The notes: generated by a model from the letters alone, not told the origin. A stretch of DNA of 64,000 bases from Halobaculum limi (GCF_029490015.1 NZ_CP120468.1:744001-808000); one strand, 5' to 3'; counted from the first letter of the stretch, positions 46,755-53,890 are shown. Program-made: numbers and translations.

Positions 46755-47498
46755 ATGACCAACAAAAGCAATAGCGAACTGATCGATTTCGTCTACGAGA
46801 AAGTCGTTGAAGAAGACGTCTGGAGCGTTGAGATCGTTGAACAGGGCCGCCGCCGTACTCAAAAGCAGGTCGCTCTAAATCGTAGCAAAGCCTTCTACGA
46901 CGAATCCGAGGAAGAAAACGACGCTCGGATTGCGTTCACCAGCGTTTTCGGCGACTTTCTCACGTCTGTAGACGACCTCAGTGAGGAGTACGGTAAAGGG
47001 ACCGTTGAGTGGTACTGGGAGTTGGGACGCCTCGTTGAAACACGAGAGGCAGCTAGCGGACTCGATGAGTACTCGTACAAACAGCTAGGTGAGCTCATTC
47101 CCGATGAAAACGTCAACAACAACATCGTAAGTGACGCCAAGCGTGTGTATGAATTGTTCCCTGACCGCGACGTCCCCGACACGGACCGCGTAACAACCGT
47201 TCGAAAAATCGGGTACTACGCCGACTCCGACGCCGAAGCCAGAGCGATCCTCAACACCGCCGAAGATGCCGGGTTCTTCCCAATGAACCGCGAGATCCGG
47301 GTCTGGAAAGACGTGAAGCCAGACCCGGATTTACAGACCGTGGCAGAGGAAATCAATCGGCGCTTCCAGACGTATGATTCTGCCCGCTCCAAGGTCAAGT
47401 TCGTACGACACGTGTACCTTCTGTGCCGTGTTGCTGAGGAGGACATCCCCAGTAACGAGCGCATCAAGACAGCTCTACAGGAGTTCGAATCAGAATAG
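46755..47498 (+). CDS. Helical protein of unknown function in the ATPase/methyltransferase cassette
   Basis: 247 residues, 11 bases after the ATPase stop, so co-transcribed. Mostly helical and charged. The segment VEWYWELGRLVETREA, followed by YSYKQLGELIP and DAKRVYELFPDRD, resembles by eye the N-terminal DNA-binding region of DUF1016/YhcG-type proteins, where a WxxG segment precedes a winged helix and a FP turn. The nuclease domain of that family is not seen. It may be the DNA-specificity or adaptor part of the cassette. The resemblance is weak and needs profile comparison. Confidence 0.6.
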   Translation: MTNKSNSELIDFVYEKVVEEDVWSVEIVEQGRRRTQKQVALNRSKAFYDESEEENDARIAFTSVFGDFLTSVDDLSEEYGKGTVEWYWELGRLVETREAASGLDEYSYKQLGELIPDENVNNNIVSDAKRVYELFPDRDVPDTDRVTTVRKIGYYADSDAEARAILNTAEDAGFFPMNREIRVWKDVKPDPDLQTVAEEINRRFQTYDSARSKVKFVRHVYLLCRVAEEDIPSNERIKTALQEFESE

Positions 47499-47520
47499 CA
47501 GTACGGCGACGCTGGTCGGT

Positions 47521-47530
47521 ATGTTAAAGG
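47521..47530 (+). promoter_or_regulatory. Possible internal promoter of the methyltransferase gene
   Basis: ATGTTAAAGG lies 25 to 34 bases before ATG 47555, in a 56-base gap. It would let the methyltransferase be expressed separately, as is usual when modification must precede another activity. Confidence 0.4.
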
Positions 47531-47554
47531 GCATCCCTGCCCCCGGTTCACTTA

Positions 47555-49336
47555 ATGGCTGACGAGGATTATTCACTACCCTCGAATTTTCAAGACTTCT
47601 ACCTGTATGACCCGTCAGTTGCCGACTTCGCCACAACCCTTGCCGAGTGCATCGACGAGTTCGTTCTGAACCAAAATCTGCTGGTCCAGACCACCGATGC
47701 AGATATTGACTCGTTCAGTGAGGATGCCAGCGTGAGTAGTGACGGTGGTTCGGTCACGACTCCCTCGCCATCGACAACGAGTGTCGAAACGTATCTTCTT
47801 GACAACGCTGCGTTTGCACATGCTCTATATGACGACCTCACCAGGCACTATGAATTGCGAGAGGAGGGCTACTGGTCGGCTGACGGTGTTGCCGAAACTC
47901 TCGGGAAGCACCTCGACACAGAGTCTGTCAAATACCCTTACGAACAGAGCTATCGGGAGTTCCTGACAGCAGCAATCCGTCCAAAACAACACGAAGACGA
48001 AGATGCGGAACCACTCCGGATTGAACTCGCGAATAGACTCCGAGCAGATAACGAACAACTAGAGAGCATCGATGAGTCACTTCAGGAGTTCTTCGGCGAA
48101 CACGAAATCGGCACTCCTCCGGTAGATACTGTCCGAGAAATACAGGGCAGTGACCAGTGGGACCCTGATGAGCGAGAGGCAACTGTGTTTGAGGCTGATG
48201 CGCGGTACATCACACCTGAGGACACAGAGACTGATCACGACCGAGCCGATGATATCCCTCTCGAGGAAGATAGTATCGACCTCATTCTCACGTCTCCTCC
48301 CTACTGGAAGAAGAGGAAGTACTTCGACGACGGTGAAGAAATCGAGCTTGGGCAGGAAACCAAGGTACAGGACTATGTTACGCATCTTGTTGATGCCCTT
48401 GAGCGCTGGAAGGCATTCCTCCGGCCTACTGGCTCAGTTTTCTTGAATATCGGCGACACGTTCAAAAACAAATCGCTACAGGGAGTTCCAGGTCTGTTCG
48501 CACAGGAGGCACAGGATCGTGGATGGACGATCCGAAACGAAATCACATGGAAGAAGCCCAACGGCGTACCCTCTCCCGTCAGCGATAGGCTAGTCAATCG
48601 TCACGAGCAGATTTTCCACCTCGTGCTGAATGACGACTACTTCTATGACCGTGAAGGGTATATCGACATCTACGACACTGGATCGAACCCTGACGATATC
48701 TGGGAAATTGCTCACGATCGCAATACTGGAAACCACCTCGCTCCGTTCCCTCGTGAGTTGGTCTCTCGAGCAATTGCACTCGGCTGTCCCCCAGCTGTTT
48801 GTGATGAGTGCGGGGAGCCGCATCGCCGAGTTACGAACAAAGATATGCGCGGTCTGGTGAGCGATGCATCCAGTGAGGAGTTGGTCCGGCATCTGATCAA
48901 ATACGAGTATTACAAGCTGAATCCCCGACGTGACCAGGCTCGTCGAGCCATCAAGAAGTTCATTGAGTCCGATGAACTCGGGTCCGAGCACCTACGAGCC
49001 GTTCAGGCCGTTGGTATTTCTGATGCTGGAAAAGCACTCGAATACCAGACGGGTGCTGGACATAACGAGAAGTCTGTGCAGGAACTCGCTGACGATGCAA
49101 AGGATGTGCTCGGTGGGTACTTCAGAGAGTTCACCTTCCCACAACGCCAGACGGTGTCGTGGGAGTCGTGCGAATGCGATGCTGACCCTGTCCCTGGTCG
49201 AGTGCTTGACCCGTTCGCTGGTTCCGGTACTACCCTAGGTGTGGCGAGCGAGCTGGGATACGATGCCTACGGAGCAGATTTGGACACAACACACTGGGAT
49301 GACGACGCTGACGACGCTGACGACGCTGACGACTGA
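47555..49336 (+). CDS. Beta-class DNA methyltransferase (N4-cytosine or N6-adenine)
   Basis: 593 residues. Catalytic motif IV is LILTSPPYW (about residue 246), the SAM motif I is VLDPFAGSGTT (about 552), and motif X-like HLAPFPRELVSRAI lies between them. Motif IV before motif I defines the beta class; SPPY is most often N4-cytosine. A Cys insert (CPPAVCDECGEPHRR... CECD) of about 130 residues splits the usual link to motif I and probably binds zinc. The first 190 residues are unrecognised, possibly a target-recognition or partner domain. The tail repeats DDADDADD. No endonuclease gene is adjacent. Confidence 0.88.
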   Translation: MADEDYSLPSNFQDFYLYDPSVADFATTLAECIDEFVLNQNLLVQTTDADIDSFSEDASVSSDGGSVTTPSPSTTSVETYLLDNAAFAHALYDDLTRHYELREEGYWSADGVAETLGKHLDTESVKYPYEQSYREFLTAAIRPKQHEDEDAEPLRIELANRLRADNEQLESIDESLQEFFGEHEIGTPPVDTVREIQGSDQWDPDEREATVFEADARYITPEDTETDHDRADDIPLEEDSIDLILTSPPYWKKRKYFDDGEEIELGQETKVQDYVTHLVDALERWKAFLRPTGSVFLNIGDTFKNKSLQGVPGLFAQEAQDRGWTIRNEITWKKPNGVPSPVSDRLVNRHEQIFHLVLNDDYFYDREGYIDIYDTGSNPDDIWEIAHDRNTGNHLAPFPRELVSRAIALGCPPAVCDECGEPHRRVTNKDMRGLVSDASSEELVRHLIKYEYYKLNPRRDQARRAIKKFIESDELGSEHLRAVQAVGISDAGKALEYQTGAGHNEKSVQELADDAKDVLGGYFREFTFPQRQTVSWESCECDADPVPGRVLDPFAGSGTTLGVASELGYDAYGADLDTTHWDDDADDADDADD

Positions 49337-49389
49337 GCGGGATATCGCCGATCTAGACGGACTGTAGCTTCTCCTCGAAACCCGCGTAG

Positions 49390-49401
49390 CGGCTAGTTCA
49401 G
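49390..49401 (+). promoter_or_regulatory. Recurrent 3'-end motif, site 1
   Basis: CGGCTAGTTCAG begins 54 bases after the methyltransferase stop. The identical 12 bases occur at 61374 to 61385, also 3' of a gene on the same strand. Confidence 0.4.
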
Positions 49402-49429
49402 CCCCTGTTAACGGTGCATTCGCCGAACG

Positions 49430-49437
49430 CTTTTACT
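49430..49437 (+). promoter_or_regulatory. TATA-like box of the 101-residue zinc protein gene
   Basis: CTTTTACT, 22 to 29 bases before ATG 49459. Confidence 0.4.
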
Positions 49438-49458
49438 CATCTGCTGATATTATTACAT

Positions 49459-49764
49459 ATGGGATCGAAGAAGAAAATACCCTCCAACGCGATCGACGAA
49501 CACCGATTCTGTGAAGCACCAGGAGATGATGCATCGACGCCCTGTGGCGATCACGCCCTCGGACTGTACGAAGTAAACACCGTTGACGGGAGCTACACCT
49601 ACCGTTGGCTGTGTCGCCGACACGCCAACCACACCGACCACGTCCCGCATAGAGTAGACCACGAGATGATTACTGGCCTACTCCGTGGACTACTCGACTA
49701 CGACATCAACTCTGACCTTGTGGACGGGATTACAAGCGGTCTAAACGGGGGTGCAGACCGATGA
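49459..49764 (+). CDS. Small Cys/His protein
   Basis: 101 residues from ATG 49459. The pattern HRFCEAPGDDASTPCGDH, then WLCRRHANHTDH offers a C-x10-C ... C-x2-H metal site. The C terminus is helical (MITGLLRGLLDYDINSDLVDGI). No family recognised. The open frame begins at 49414, but the TATA-like box at 49430 favours the later Met. Its stop overlaps the next gene by ATGA. Confidence 0.65.
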   Translation: MGSKKKIPSNAIDEHRFCEAPGDDASTPCGDHALGLYEVNTVDGSYTYRWLCRRHANHTDHVPHRVDHEMITGLLRGLLDYDINSDLVDGITSGLNGGADR

Positions 49765-50006
49765 TCCAGCGGTTCGCCCACGTCTTCAACGCTCTCACAA
49801 CGATTGCTGTGTACGTCGGTTTCGGTGTGTGGTACATCTATGACCAAGCGACGTGCGTGCCTGAGGGCATCTTAGGCTGTATCGGACAATACTGGATCCC
49901 ACTCGCGGTCTTCGCATTCCTTGCTCTGGCCGCGACGTTGTCGTTGGTAGTAATCGGTGTTGACACACTCCTCAAACGCCATTATCGCTACGGGGTGAGT
50001 CGATGA
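49761..50006 (+). CDS. Small membrane protein with two helices
   Basis: 81 residues. Helix 1 covers VFNALTTIAVYVGFGVWYIY, helix 2 LAVFAFLALAATLSLVVIG. Two Cys (ATCVPEGILGC) in the outer loop could form a disulfide. Coupled by 4-base overlap to the Cys/His gene. Family unknown. Confidence 0.62.
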   Translation: MIQRFAHVFNALTTIAVYVGFGVWYIYDQATCVPEGILGCIGQYWIPLAVFAFLALAATLSLVVIGVDTLLKRHYRYGVSR

Positions 50007-50069
50007 ATCGTGGTGGGGGAGGTACCACCGGCCCCGCACCAACTCGCGGAGTGGGGCGATGATAGATCA

Positions 50070-50438
50070 ATGACTGCGACAGACCCAGTATTCGGCATTG
50101 CGCTCCTCCTCGTGTTCGCATGTATAGCCGTCTACGACAAACTCCAGAAGTGGCGCGACCCCGACCTGACACCGACAGAACGTGCAGAACACCGGTACGC
50201 CACCGGCGAGATCGATATCAACGAACTCGAACGGCGACTGGATGTACTCGAGGACCCCGAAGCAGTACACATCCGCTCTGCTGTAGAGCGCGTGTCCGGG
50301 ATCGGAGAAGACATTTCCTGGGATATCGCTGCACGTTTCAACACGCTTGATGACGTGCGCGAAGCGAGCGTCGAGGAGTTAACTTCTGTTCCTGGTGTTG
50401 GCGAGAAGCGTGCTGTGTCGTTGCGAGAGTCGTTGTGA
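50070..50438 (+). CDS. Membrane-tethered SHOCT-like plus helix-hairpin-helix protein
   Basis: 122 residues from ATG 50070. An N-terminal membrane helix (VFGIALLLVFACIAVYDKL) is followed by a SHOCT-like segment (ERAEHRYATGEIDINELERRLDVL) and a double helix-hairpin-helix DNA-binding module (ERVSGIGEDISWDIAARF and LTSVPGVGEKRAVSLRESL). This combination would hold DNA at the membrane. The GTG at 50010 is an alternative start. A tiny frame at 50003 to 50062 bridges it to the preceding gene. Confidence 0.66.
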   Translation: MTATDPVFGIALLLVFACIAVYDKLQKWRDPDLTPTERAEHRYATGEIDINELERRLDVLEDPEAVHIRSAVERVSGIGEDISWDIAARFNTLDDVREASVEELTSVPGVGEKRAVSLRESL

Positions 50439-50460
50439 GCAGTGTCGAAGGATAGTTAGA

Positions 50461-50470
50461 ATATTTAACA
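50461..50470 (+). promoter_or_regulatory. TATA box of the microgene chain
   Basis: ATATTTAACA lies 23 to 32 bases before ATG 50493, a strong promoter match. Confidence 0.55.
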
Positions 50471-50492
50471 GTCTGTGTTCTACCACCTGTCA

Positions 50493-50618
50493 ATGGCTTA
50501 TTTTGGGATTTCGACCGATCGATATGGTGGGTGGGGCCCTGCTGAGAAGGCTGAAGAGCTGAGACATACAGAACTACCGCCGGACCGGGAACCACGCAGT
50601 GAGGACGACGATGGCTGA
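50493..50618 (+). CDS. 41-residue microprotein
   Basis: Starts MAYFGISTDRYGGWGPAEKA and ends with an acidic EDDDG. Supported by a strong promoter at the right distance, halophilic composition and an 8-base overlap with the following microgene. Function unknown. Confidence 0.5.
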   Translation: MAYFGISTDRYGGWGPAEKAEELRHTELPPDREPRSEDDDG

Positions 50619-50724
50619 CATCGACTGGGAAGACACCGATCTCTGGCGCGGAATCCAAGATGCGAAGGACGACAAGTTTGTTCCATCGGATCAAGAGCTC
50701 GGGTTCTCTCGTGTCGGAGAATAG
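50611..50724 (+). CDS. 37-residue microprotein
   Basis: MADIDWEDTDLWRGIQDAKD and a following KFVPSDQELGFSRVGE. Strongly acidic with aromatic residues, overlapping the previous stop by ATGGCTGA. Function unknown. Confidence 0.5.
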   Translation: MADIDWEDTDLWRGIQDAKDDKFVPSDQELGFSRVGE

Positions 50725-50784
50725 GTAGAAAGCCGACACAGTCCCGAGGAACACACCCCATTTCGTGAGCAAACACACTATTTT

Positions 50785-50803
50785 CCAGCTATTCGATAGC
50801 TGG
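50785..50803. promoter_or_regulatory. Perfect palindrome, operator-like
   Basis: CCAGCTATTCGATAGCTGG is a perfect 8-base inverted repeat with a 3-base centre, in the gap before the recombinase operon. It is about 15 bases upstream of a second inverted pair, GTCGTG near 50819 and CACGAC near 50846, that brackets TGCTATATTCTCG. Likely a repressor site for the recombinase operon, or a terminator of the microgenes. Confidence 0.45.
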
Positions 50804-50885
50804 TCCAAACCCTTAATGTCGTGTCTGTGCTATATTCTCGTAAGCACGACATGACTTAGAACGGTCCCCTGTCGCGTCCTCCAAC

Positions 50886-51050
50886 ATGAATCAAAATCCA
50901 ATCACAGTGCACAACTACGATGACGTTGCCACACCCAATGCGATCAACGCCCAAACAGCCGAGAACATCATCTTTGAGCTTGCTGACCCACGCACGGAAA
51001 TCAACTCACCACAACTGTGTCTGACGCAATTTGAGGTGAATGGCCAATGA
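50886..51050 (+). CDS. 54-residue microprotein
   Basis: Begins MNQNPITVHNYDDVATPNAI and ends TQFEVNGQ. First member of a four-gene overlapping chain that ends in a recombinase and an 81-residue protein; its TGA overlaps the next ATG (ATGA). No family recognised. Confidence 0.5.
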   Translation: MNQNPITVHNYDDVATPNAINAQTAENIIFELADPRTEINSPQLCLTQFEVNGQ

Positions 51051-51214
51051 CCACGCACAACTGTGGATACCAAATCGGAGACAAGGTCATCGTCGATATC
51101 GGTGGCTGGGACATCCCCGGTGTGATCGTATCGATGTCCCCGTACGCCCTTCGGATCAATCTAGGCGGCGACAAGCACTCCATCTCTCCTGAACAGGTGA
51201 GACATGCAGTTTGA
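51047..51214 (+). CDS. 55-residue SH3-barrel-like protein
   Basis: Sequence runs MTTHNCGYQIGDKVIVDIGG, then WDIPGVIVSMSPYALRINLG and a final KHSISPEQVRHAV. The alternating short strands with Gly turns look like a KOW/SH3-type small barrel, an inference by eye. It overlaps the recombinase start by 11 bases, so it is translated with it and may be its accessory factor. Confidence 0.52.
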   Translation: MTTHNCGYQIGDKVIVDIGGWDIPGVIVSMSPYALRINLGGDKHSISPEQVRHAV

Positions 51215-51824
51215 ACCACACGACGGTCGAGACGGCTACAAGGTCTGGCTCAACACCCACGAGAGCGATCTCCTTCGGAATCATTACTCGGGCAAAAAGA
51301 AGCTCGCCGTCCTGTTGATGCTGGATAGCGGGATGCGGAGCGAAGAGACCACCCGCATCTGCCTCGACGATATCCGCCGGCTCGAGAGCGACGAAGAAGC
51401 GTATATGGTACGCTTCTCGGGCAAAGACACCACAGGCACGTTGGCGGATGGTAAGTGGCGTGAAGCCCCAATCTCGAAGGAAGCAGTCGAAATCATCGAC
51501 ACACTTGCCTCCGTCAAAGGCCGCACACGCAACGACCCGGCGATCGATGTCGGCAAGCGCACGGTCCAGCGCTGGGTCGAAGACGCACGAGAAGATCTTG
51601 CTGAACAAACGGGAGATGATGACTGGCTGGAGCTCTCGGCCCACGATCTCAGGCGGTCGTGGGCCACTCGAACGTACTACTCTCTGAATGCATCGGAGAG
51701 TGAGAAGTCGATCATTATGCGCTGGGGCGGCTGGACGAAACAGTCCACGTTCGAGGAGAACTATCTTGGAAGACCTCCAGATGAACTTGCAGCGGACATG
51801 ATGGAGGCTGCGGGGCTGCGATGA
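51204..51824 (+). CDS. Minimal tyrosine recombinase (catalytic domain only)
   Basis: 206 residues. Catalytic residues are Arg45 (LDSGMRSEETTRICLDD), a Lys in the RFSGKDTTGTLADGKWR beta-hairpin, His147-x-x-Arg150 (SAHDLRRSWATRTYY) and Tyr187 (STFEENYLGRPPDE). The N-terminal core-binding domain of the left-end integrase is missing, so the protein is about 60 percent of normal size. Compact recombinases of this kind occur in haloarchaeal plasmids and viruses, where they may resolve multimers or invert DNA. It sits in the middle of the element, away from the tRNA. Confidence 0.87.
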   Translation: MQFEPHDGRDGYKVWLNTHESDLLRNHYSGKKKLAVLLMLDSGMRSEETTRICLDDIRRLESDEEAYMVRFSGKDTTGTLADGKWREAPISKEAVEIIDTLASVKGRTRNDPAIDVGKRTVQRWVEDAREDLAEQTGDDDWLELSAHDLRRSWATRTYYSLNASESEKSIIMRWGGWTKQSTFEENYLGRPPDELAADMMEAAGLR

Positions 51825-52066
51825 GTACTGGCGACACCGCGTGGACCATCCGATATCACACACCAACACACACAATCCCGGGAGACACCGTCTACCGAGA
51901 CCGATGGGATGCGGTCGCCGCAGCATGGGAATGGGCGCTCGACGAAGTCGATGGCGATGCGACCAAGCTATCGCTGTATCACAACGCACTCAATTCGACC
52001 GAACTCCGATGGCACATCTCGGGCGAGCAGTACGGCATCAACGTACGCACCGTCACCCTCCGCTAA
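51821..52066 (+). CDS. 81-residue protein of unknown function
   Basis: Coupled to the recombinase by ATGA overlap. Segments DTAWTIRYHTPTHTIPGDTV, DAVAAAWEWALDEVDGDATK and NSTELRWHISGEQYGINV suggest one alpha/beta domain. No family recognised; last gene of the chain. Confidence 0.6.
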   Translation: MSTGDTAWTIRYHTPTHTIPGDTVYRDRWDAVAAAWEWALDEVDGDATKLSLYHNALNSTELRWHISGEQYGINVRTVTLR

Positions 52067-52083
52067 ACCCTCCTTTCACCGGT

Positions 52084-52093
52084 GGTCGGCTAG
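52084..52093 (+). promoter_or_regulatory. Recurrent 3'-end motif, site 2
   Basis: GGTCGGCTAG, 18 bases after the stop of the 81-residue gene, on the same strand, embedded in GGTCGGCTAGCCGGCC. Same core as sites at 49390, 52762, 57319 and 61371. Confidence 0.4.
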
Positions 52094-52174
52094 CCGGCCC
52101 GAGCTGAGGATGGCGTATACTGCAGATAGAGCGCCCAGATGCACGGAACGAAGCCGGGCTCAGGTAGACGTTGT

Positions 52175-52182
52175 TTTAACAC
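52175..52182 (+). promoter_or_regulatory. TATA box of the 168-residue gene
   Basis: TTTTAACA, 24 to 31 bases before ATG 52206. Confidence 0.5.
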
Positions 52183-52205
52183 CCCACACTGGCCATTAAC
52201 TGTCA

Positions 52206-52712
52206 ATGGCGGTGAAATGGGGCGCAGTAGGCGCCATCGCAACAGTCATCGGCTTGTTCGCATGGCTGTATAAGCACAAGCACGGGCAACTCGACAGCCG
52301 TAGAGACCGAGAAGCGTACATGCTGAAGAAACTCGCCGAGCGAGGATGGCAAGAATCACCCGTCGTGTTCGAAATCGACGACATCACCATTGAGGAACGA
52401 ACCGGGGCGTGGTACCAACTGAAACGATGGGTGTTACGGCCACTCGAAGGGTCGGTACTCATATCTCTGAAGTCCCAGTACGTGTTCGCCGATCACATTC
52501 TCGAATCCCGACTCATCGACGTTGTCGAGGAAGAAACGAACACCTCCGTCGAGCACGTCGAGACAATCACGAGTGGGGGCGTCCCGATGCACGTATTCCG
52601 TCTGTACACAGTCGAATGGGACGAAATTATGCCGGTTGTACAGACGCTCGCTAACATCCTCGCTGCATGGATGGAAGTCGATGACGTTCAGTACTCCTAC
52701 GTAGAGCGCTGA
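52206..52712 (+). CDS. Membrane-anchored protein of unknown function
   Basis: 168 residues. N-terminal helix WGAVGAIATVIGLFAWLY, then a basic stop-transfer region (KHKHGQLDSRRDREAYMLKK). The soluble part alternates strands and helices (ESPVVFEIDDITIEERTG, EGSVLISLKSQYVFADHILE). Single gene with its own promoter, convergent with the regulator gene. No family recognised. Confidence 0.65.
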   Translation: MAVKWGAVGAIATVIGLFAWLYKHKHGQLDSRRDREAYMLKKLAERGWQESPVVFEIDDITIEERTGAWYQLKRWVLRPLEGSVLISLKSQYVFADHILESRLIDVVEEETNTSVEHVETITSGGVPMHVFRLYTVEWDEIMPVVQTLANILAAWMEVDDVQYSYVER

Positions 52713-52761
52713 CCGGTAGTAACCCAAATACTTCGCCCACCCTCATCCATCGACACACGCC

Positions 52762-52773
52762 AACTAGCCGACC
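52762..52773 (-). promoter_or_regulatory. Recurrent 3'-end motif, site 3
   Basis: On the minus strand it reads GGTCGGCTAGTT, directly downstream of the minus-strand regulator gene's stop. The reversed orientation follows the reversed gene, which ties the motif to gene 3' ends. Confidence 0.45.
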
Positions 52774-52780
52774 AGTACCG

Positions 52781-53179
52781 CTACAGCGCCGCTACCACCC
52801 GCAGAAGCCTCTCCACCTGCTCGAACCGAATACCACGCTTCACAACACCCCGCTCTTGATAGTATTCGACCACACGTGCCTCCTGCAGGGTAGGCAGGTG
52901 CGATTGATACAGGGCGACATACACGCGCTCACGCTCTCGCTCAGAATATTCAGCCGAATACTCCAACTCCGCCACCTGTTCCACCAGCGTTGAGACTTCC
53001 ACCGACTCTGAATCGAACTCGGCCAATACCGAGATCGCGTACACGCGACGCGTCACGCTCAGGATCTCAAACAACTCAGCCACTTCCTCGGCAGTCTGGA
53101 CTGGAAGCGACGGGGTGTCTTCATCGCTGCAGCCGTCGTCGCTGTCCAGTATCGCATCGTCATCAGGGACTCTCATCAC
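52781..53179 (-). CDS. DUF7344-like winged-helix regulator
   Basis: 132 residues. After an acidic N terminus comes AEELFEILSVTRRVYAISVL-like sequence (here EVAELFEILSVTRRVYAISV), a helix pair, and VYVALYQSHLPTLQEARVVEYYQERGVV, the typical winged-helix ending of haloarchaeal DUF7344 proteins. These frequently occur in viruses and plasmids as DNA-binding regulators. It is the only minus-strand gene in the element and is divergent from the 87-residue gene that leads toward the replication gene, so it is a plausible repressor. Confidence 0.8.
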   Translation of the reverse strand: MMRVPDDDAILDSDDGCSDEDTPSLPVQTAEEVAELFEILSVTRRVYAISVLAEFDSESVEVSTLVEQVAELEYSAEYSERERERVYVALYQSHLPTLQEARVVEYYQERGVVKRGIRFEQVERLLRVVAAL

Positions 53180-53253
53180 CTGCTCGACTCCGAGAGTCCC
53201 GACTCCGTGGTATGATCACTGAATCCTGTTGACCGACATAGAATTATGCCATT

Positions 53254-53271
53254 AGATAGAATCCATTATCT
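53254..53271. promoter_or_regulatory. Operator-like inverted repeat before the 87-residue gene
   Basis: AGATA-N8-TATCT ends one base before the ATG at 53272. A TATA-like ATAGAATTATG is about 30 bases upstream of the same ATG. Its place between divergent genes makes it a candidate DUF7344 binding site. Confidence 0.35.
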
Positions 53272-53535
53272 ATGTACCTTGTTGTGCCCAATTTCACTCC
53301 CACAGAGAGGATTATCCTGCTGTATTCAAGCAATGAGTATGTTGACGAACCGGTAGAGTTCGAGCGAAAACGCGATGCCGAGCAGTTTGCTTTTGACACA
53401 GCTCTCGCCTCCTGTGAATATGAAGAGGAGAAGCTTACGCAACTCTCCCCTGATGAACTCGACGCACTCACCGACAACGTTGTGTACCGCGTTCAAATCG
53501 GTGAGGAAGGTCACATCGACGTACTCCAGCCCTGA
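53272..53535 (+). CDS. 87-residue protein of unknown function
   Basis: Starts MYLVVPNFTPTERIILLYSS; middle KRDAEQFAFDTALASCEYEE; ends VVYRVQIGEEGHIDVLQP. One small alpha/beta domain. Divergent from the regulator and followed by the origin-like region, so it may be part of replication control, but this is position only. Confidence 0.62.
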   Translation: MYLVVPNFTPTERIILLYSSNEYVDEPVEFERKRDAEQFAFDTALASCEYEEEKLTQLSPDELDALTDNVVYRVQIGEEGHIDVLQP

Positions 53536-53825
53536 CTCTGCACTGTAAATGATACAGAAAAGGGTCCCGAGAGCCACTCGGAGCGTCGCGTCCGGGACAC
53601 TTTGTCCCTAGTACAACCTTACACACGCACGTATAAAAACCTAGTGAGGTGTACAAGTCTGTACACTACCGAATTGAATAGGTATGTCGGGGGAGCCACC
53701 CCCGATGTGCGGGTGCTTCCCGCGTCGCGTCCAAAGCAGACACCCCTCAATGTGGTGTCTACCGACAGATTCGCTGGCTCAGATATAAAACACACGATAA
53801 ATTGTCAGAACGTAGATAAAACTCC

Positions 53826-53854
53826 GGCAGCGGCAGGTGTCGAACCCACCCTCC
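53826..53854 (-). other. tRNA-T-arm-like fragment
   Basis: The minus strand reads GTGGGTTCGACACCTGCCGC then TGCC: a possible 5-base T stem around TTCGACA, followed by a 7-base acceptor-like strand. No matching 5' acceptor strand is found within 100 bases, so it is not an intact tRNA. It may be an internal attachment-like site or chance similarity. Confidence 0.3.
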
Positions 53855-53890
53855 GACAGCAAAACCGCAATACAGAAGCGAGATGACCAA

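Noticed and set aside
50003-50062. A 19-codon frame (MNRGGGGTTGPAPTRGVGR) between two small genes
   Set aside because: Too short and low-complexity to call; possibly only a translational bridge.
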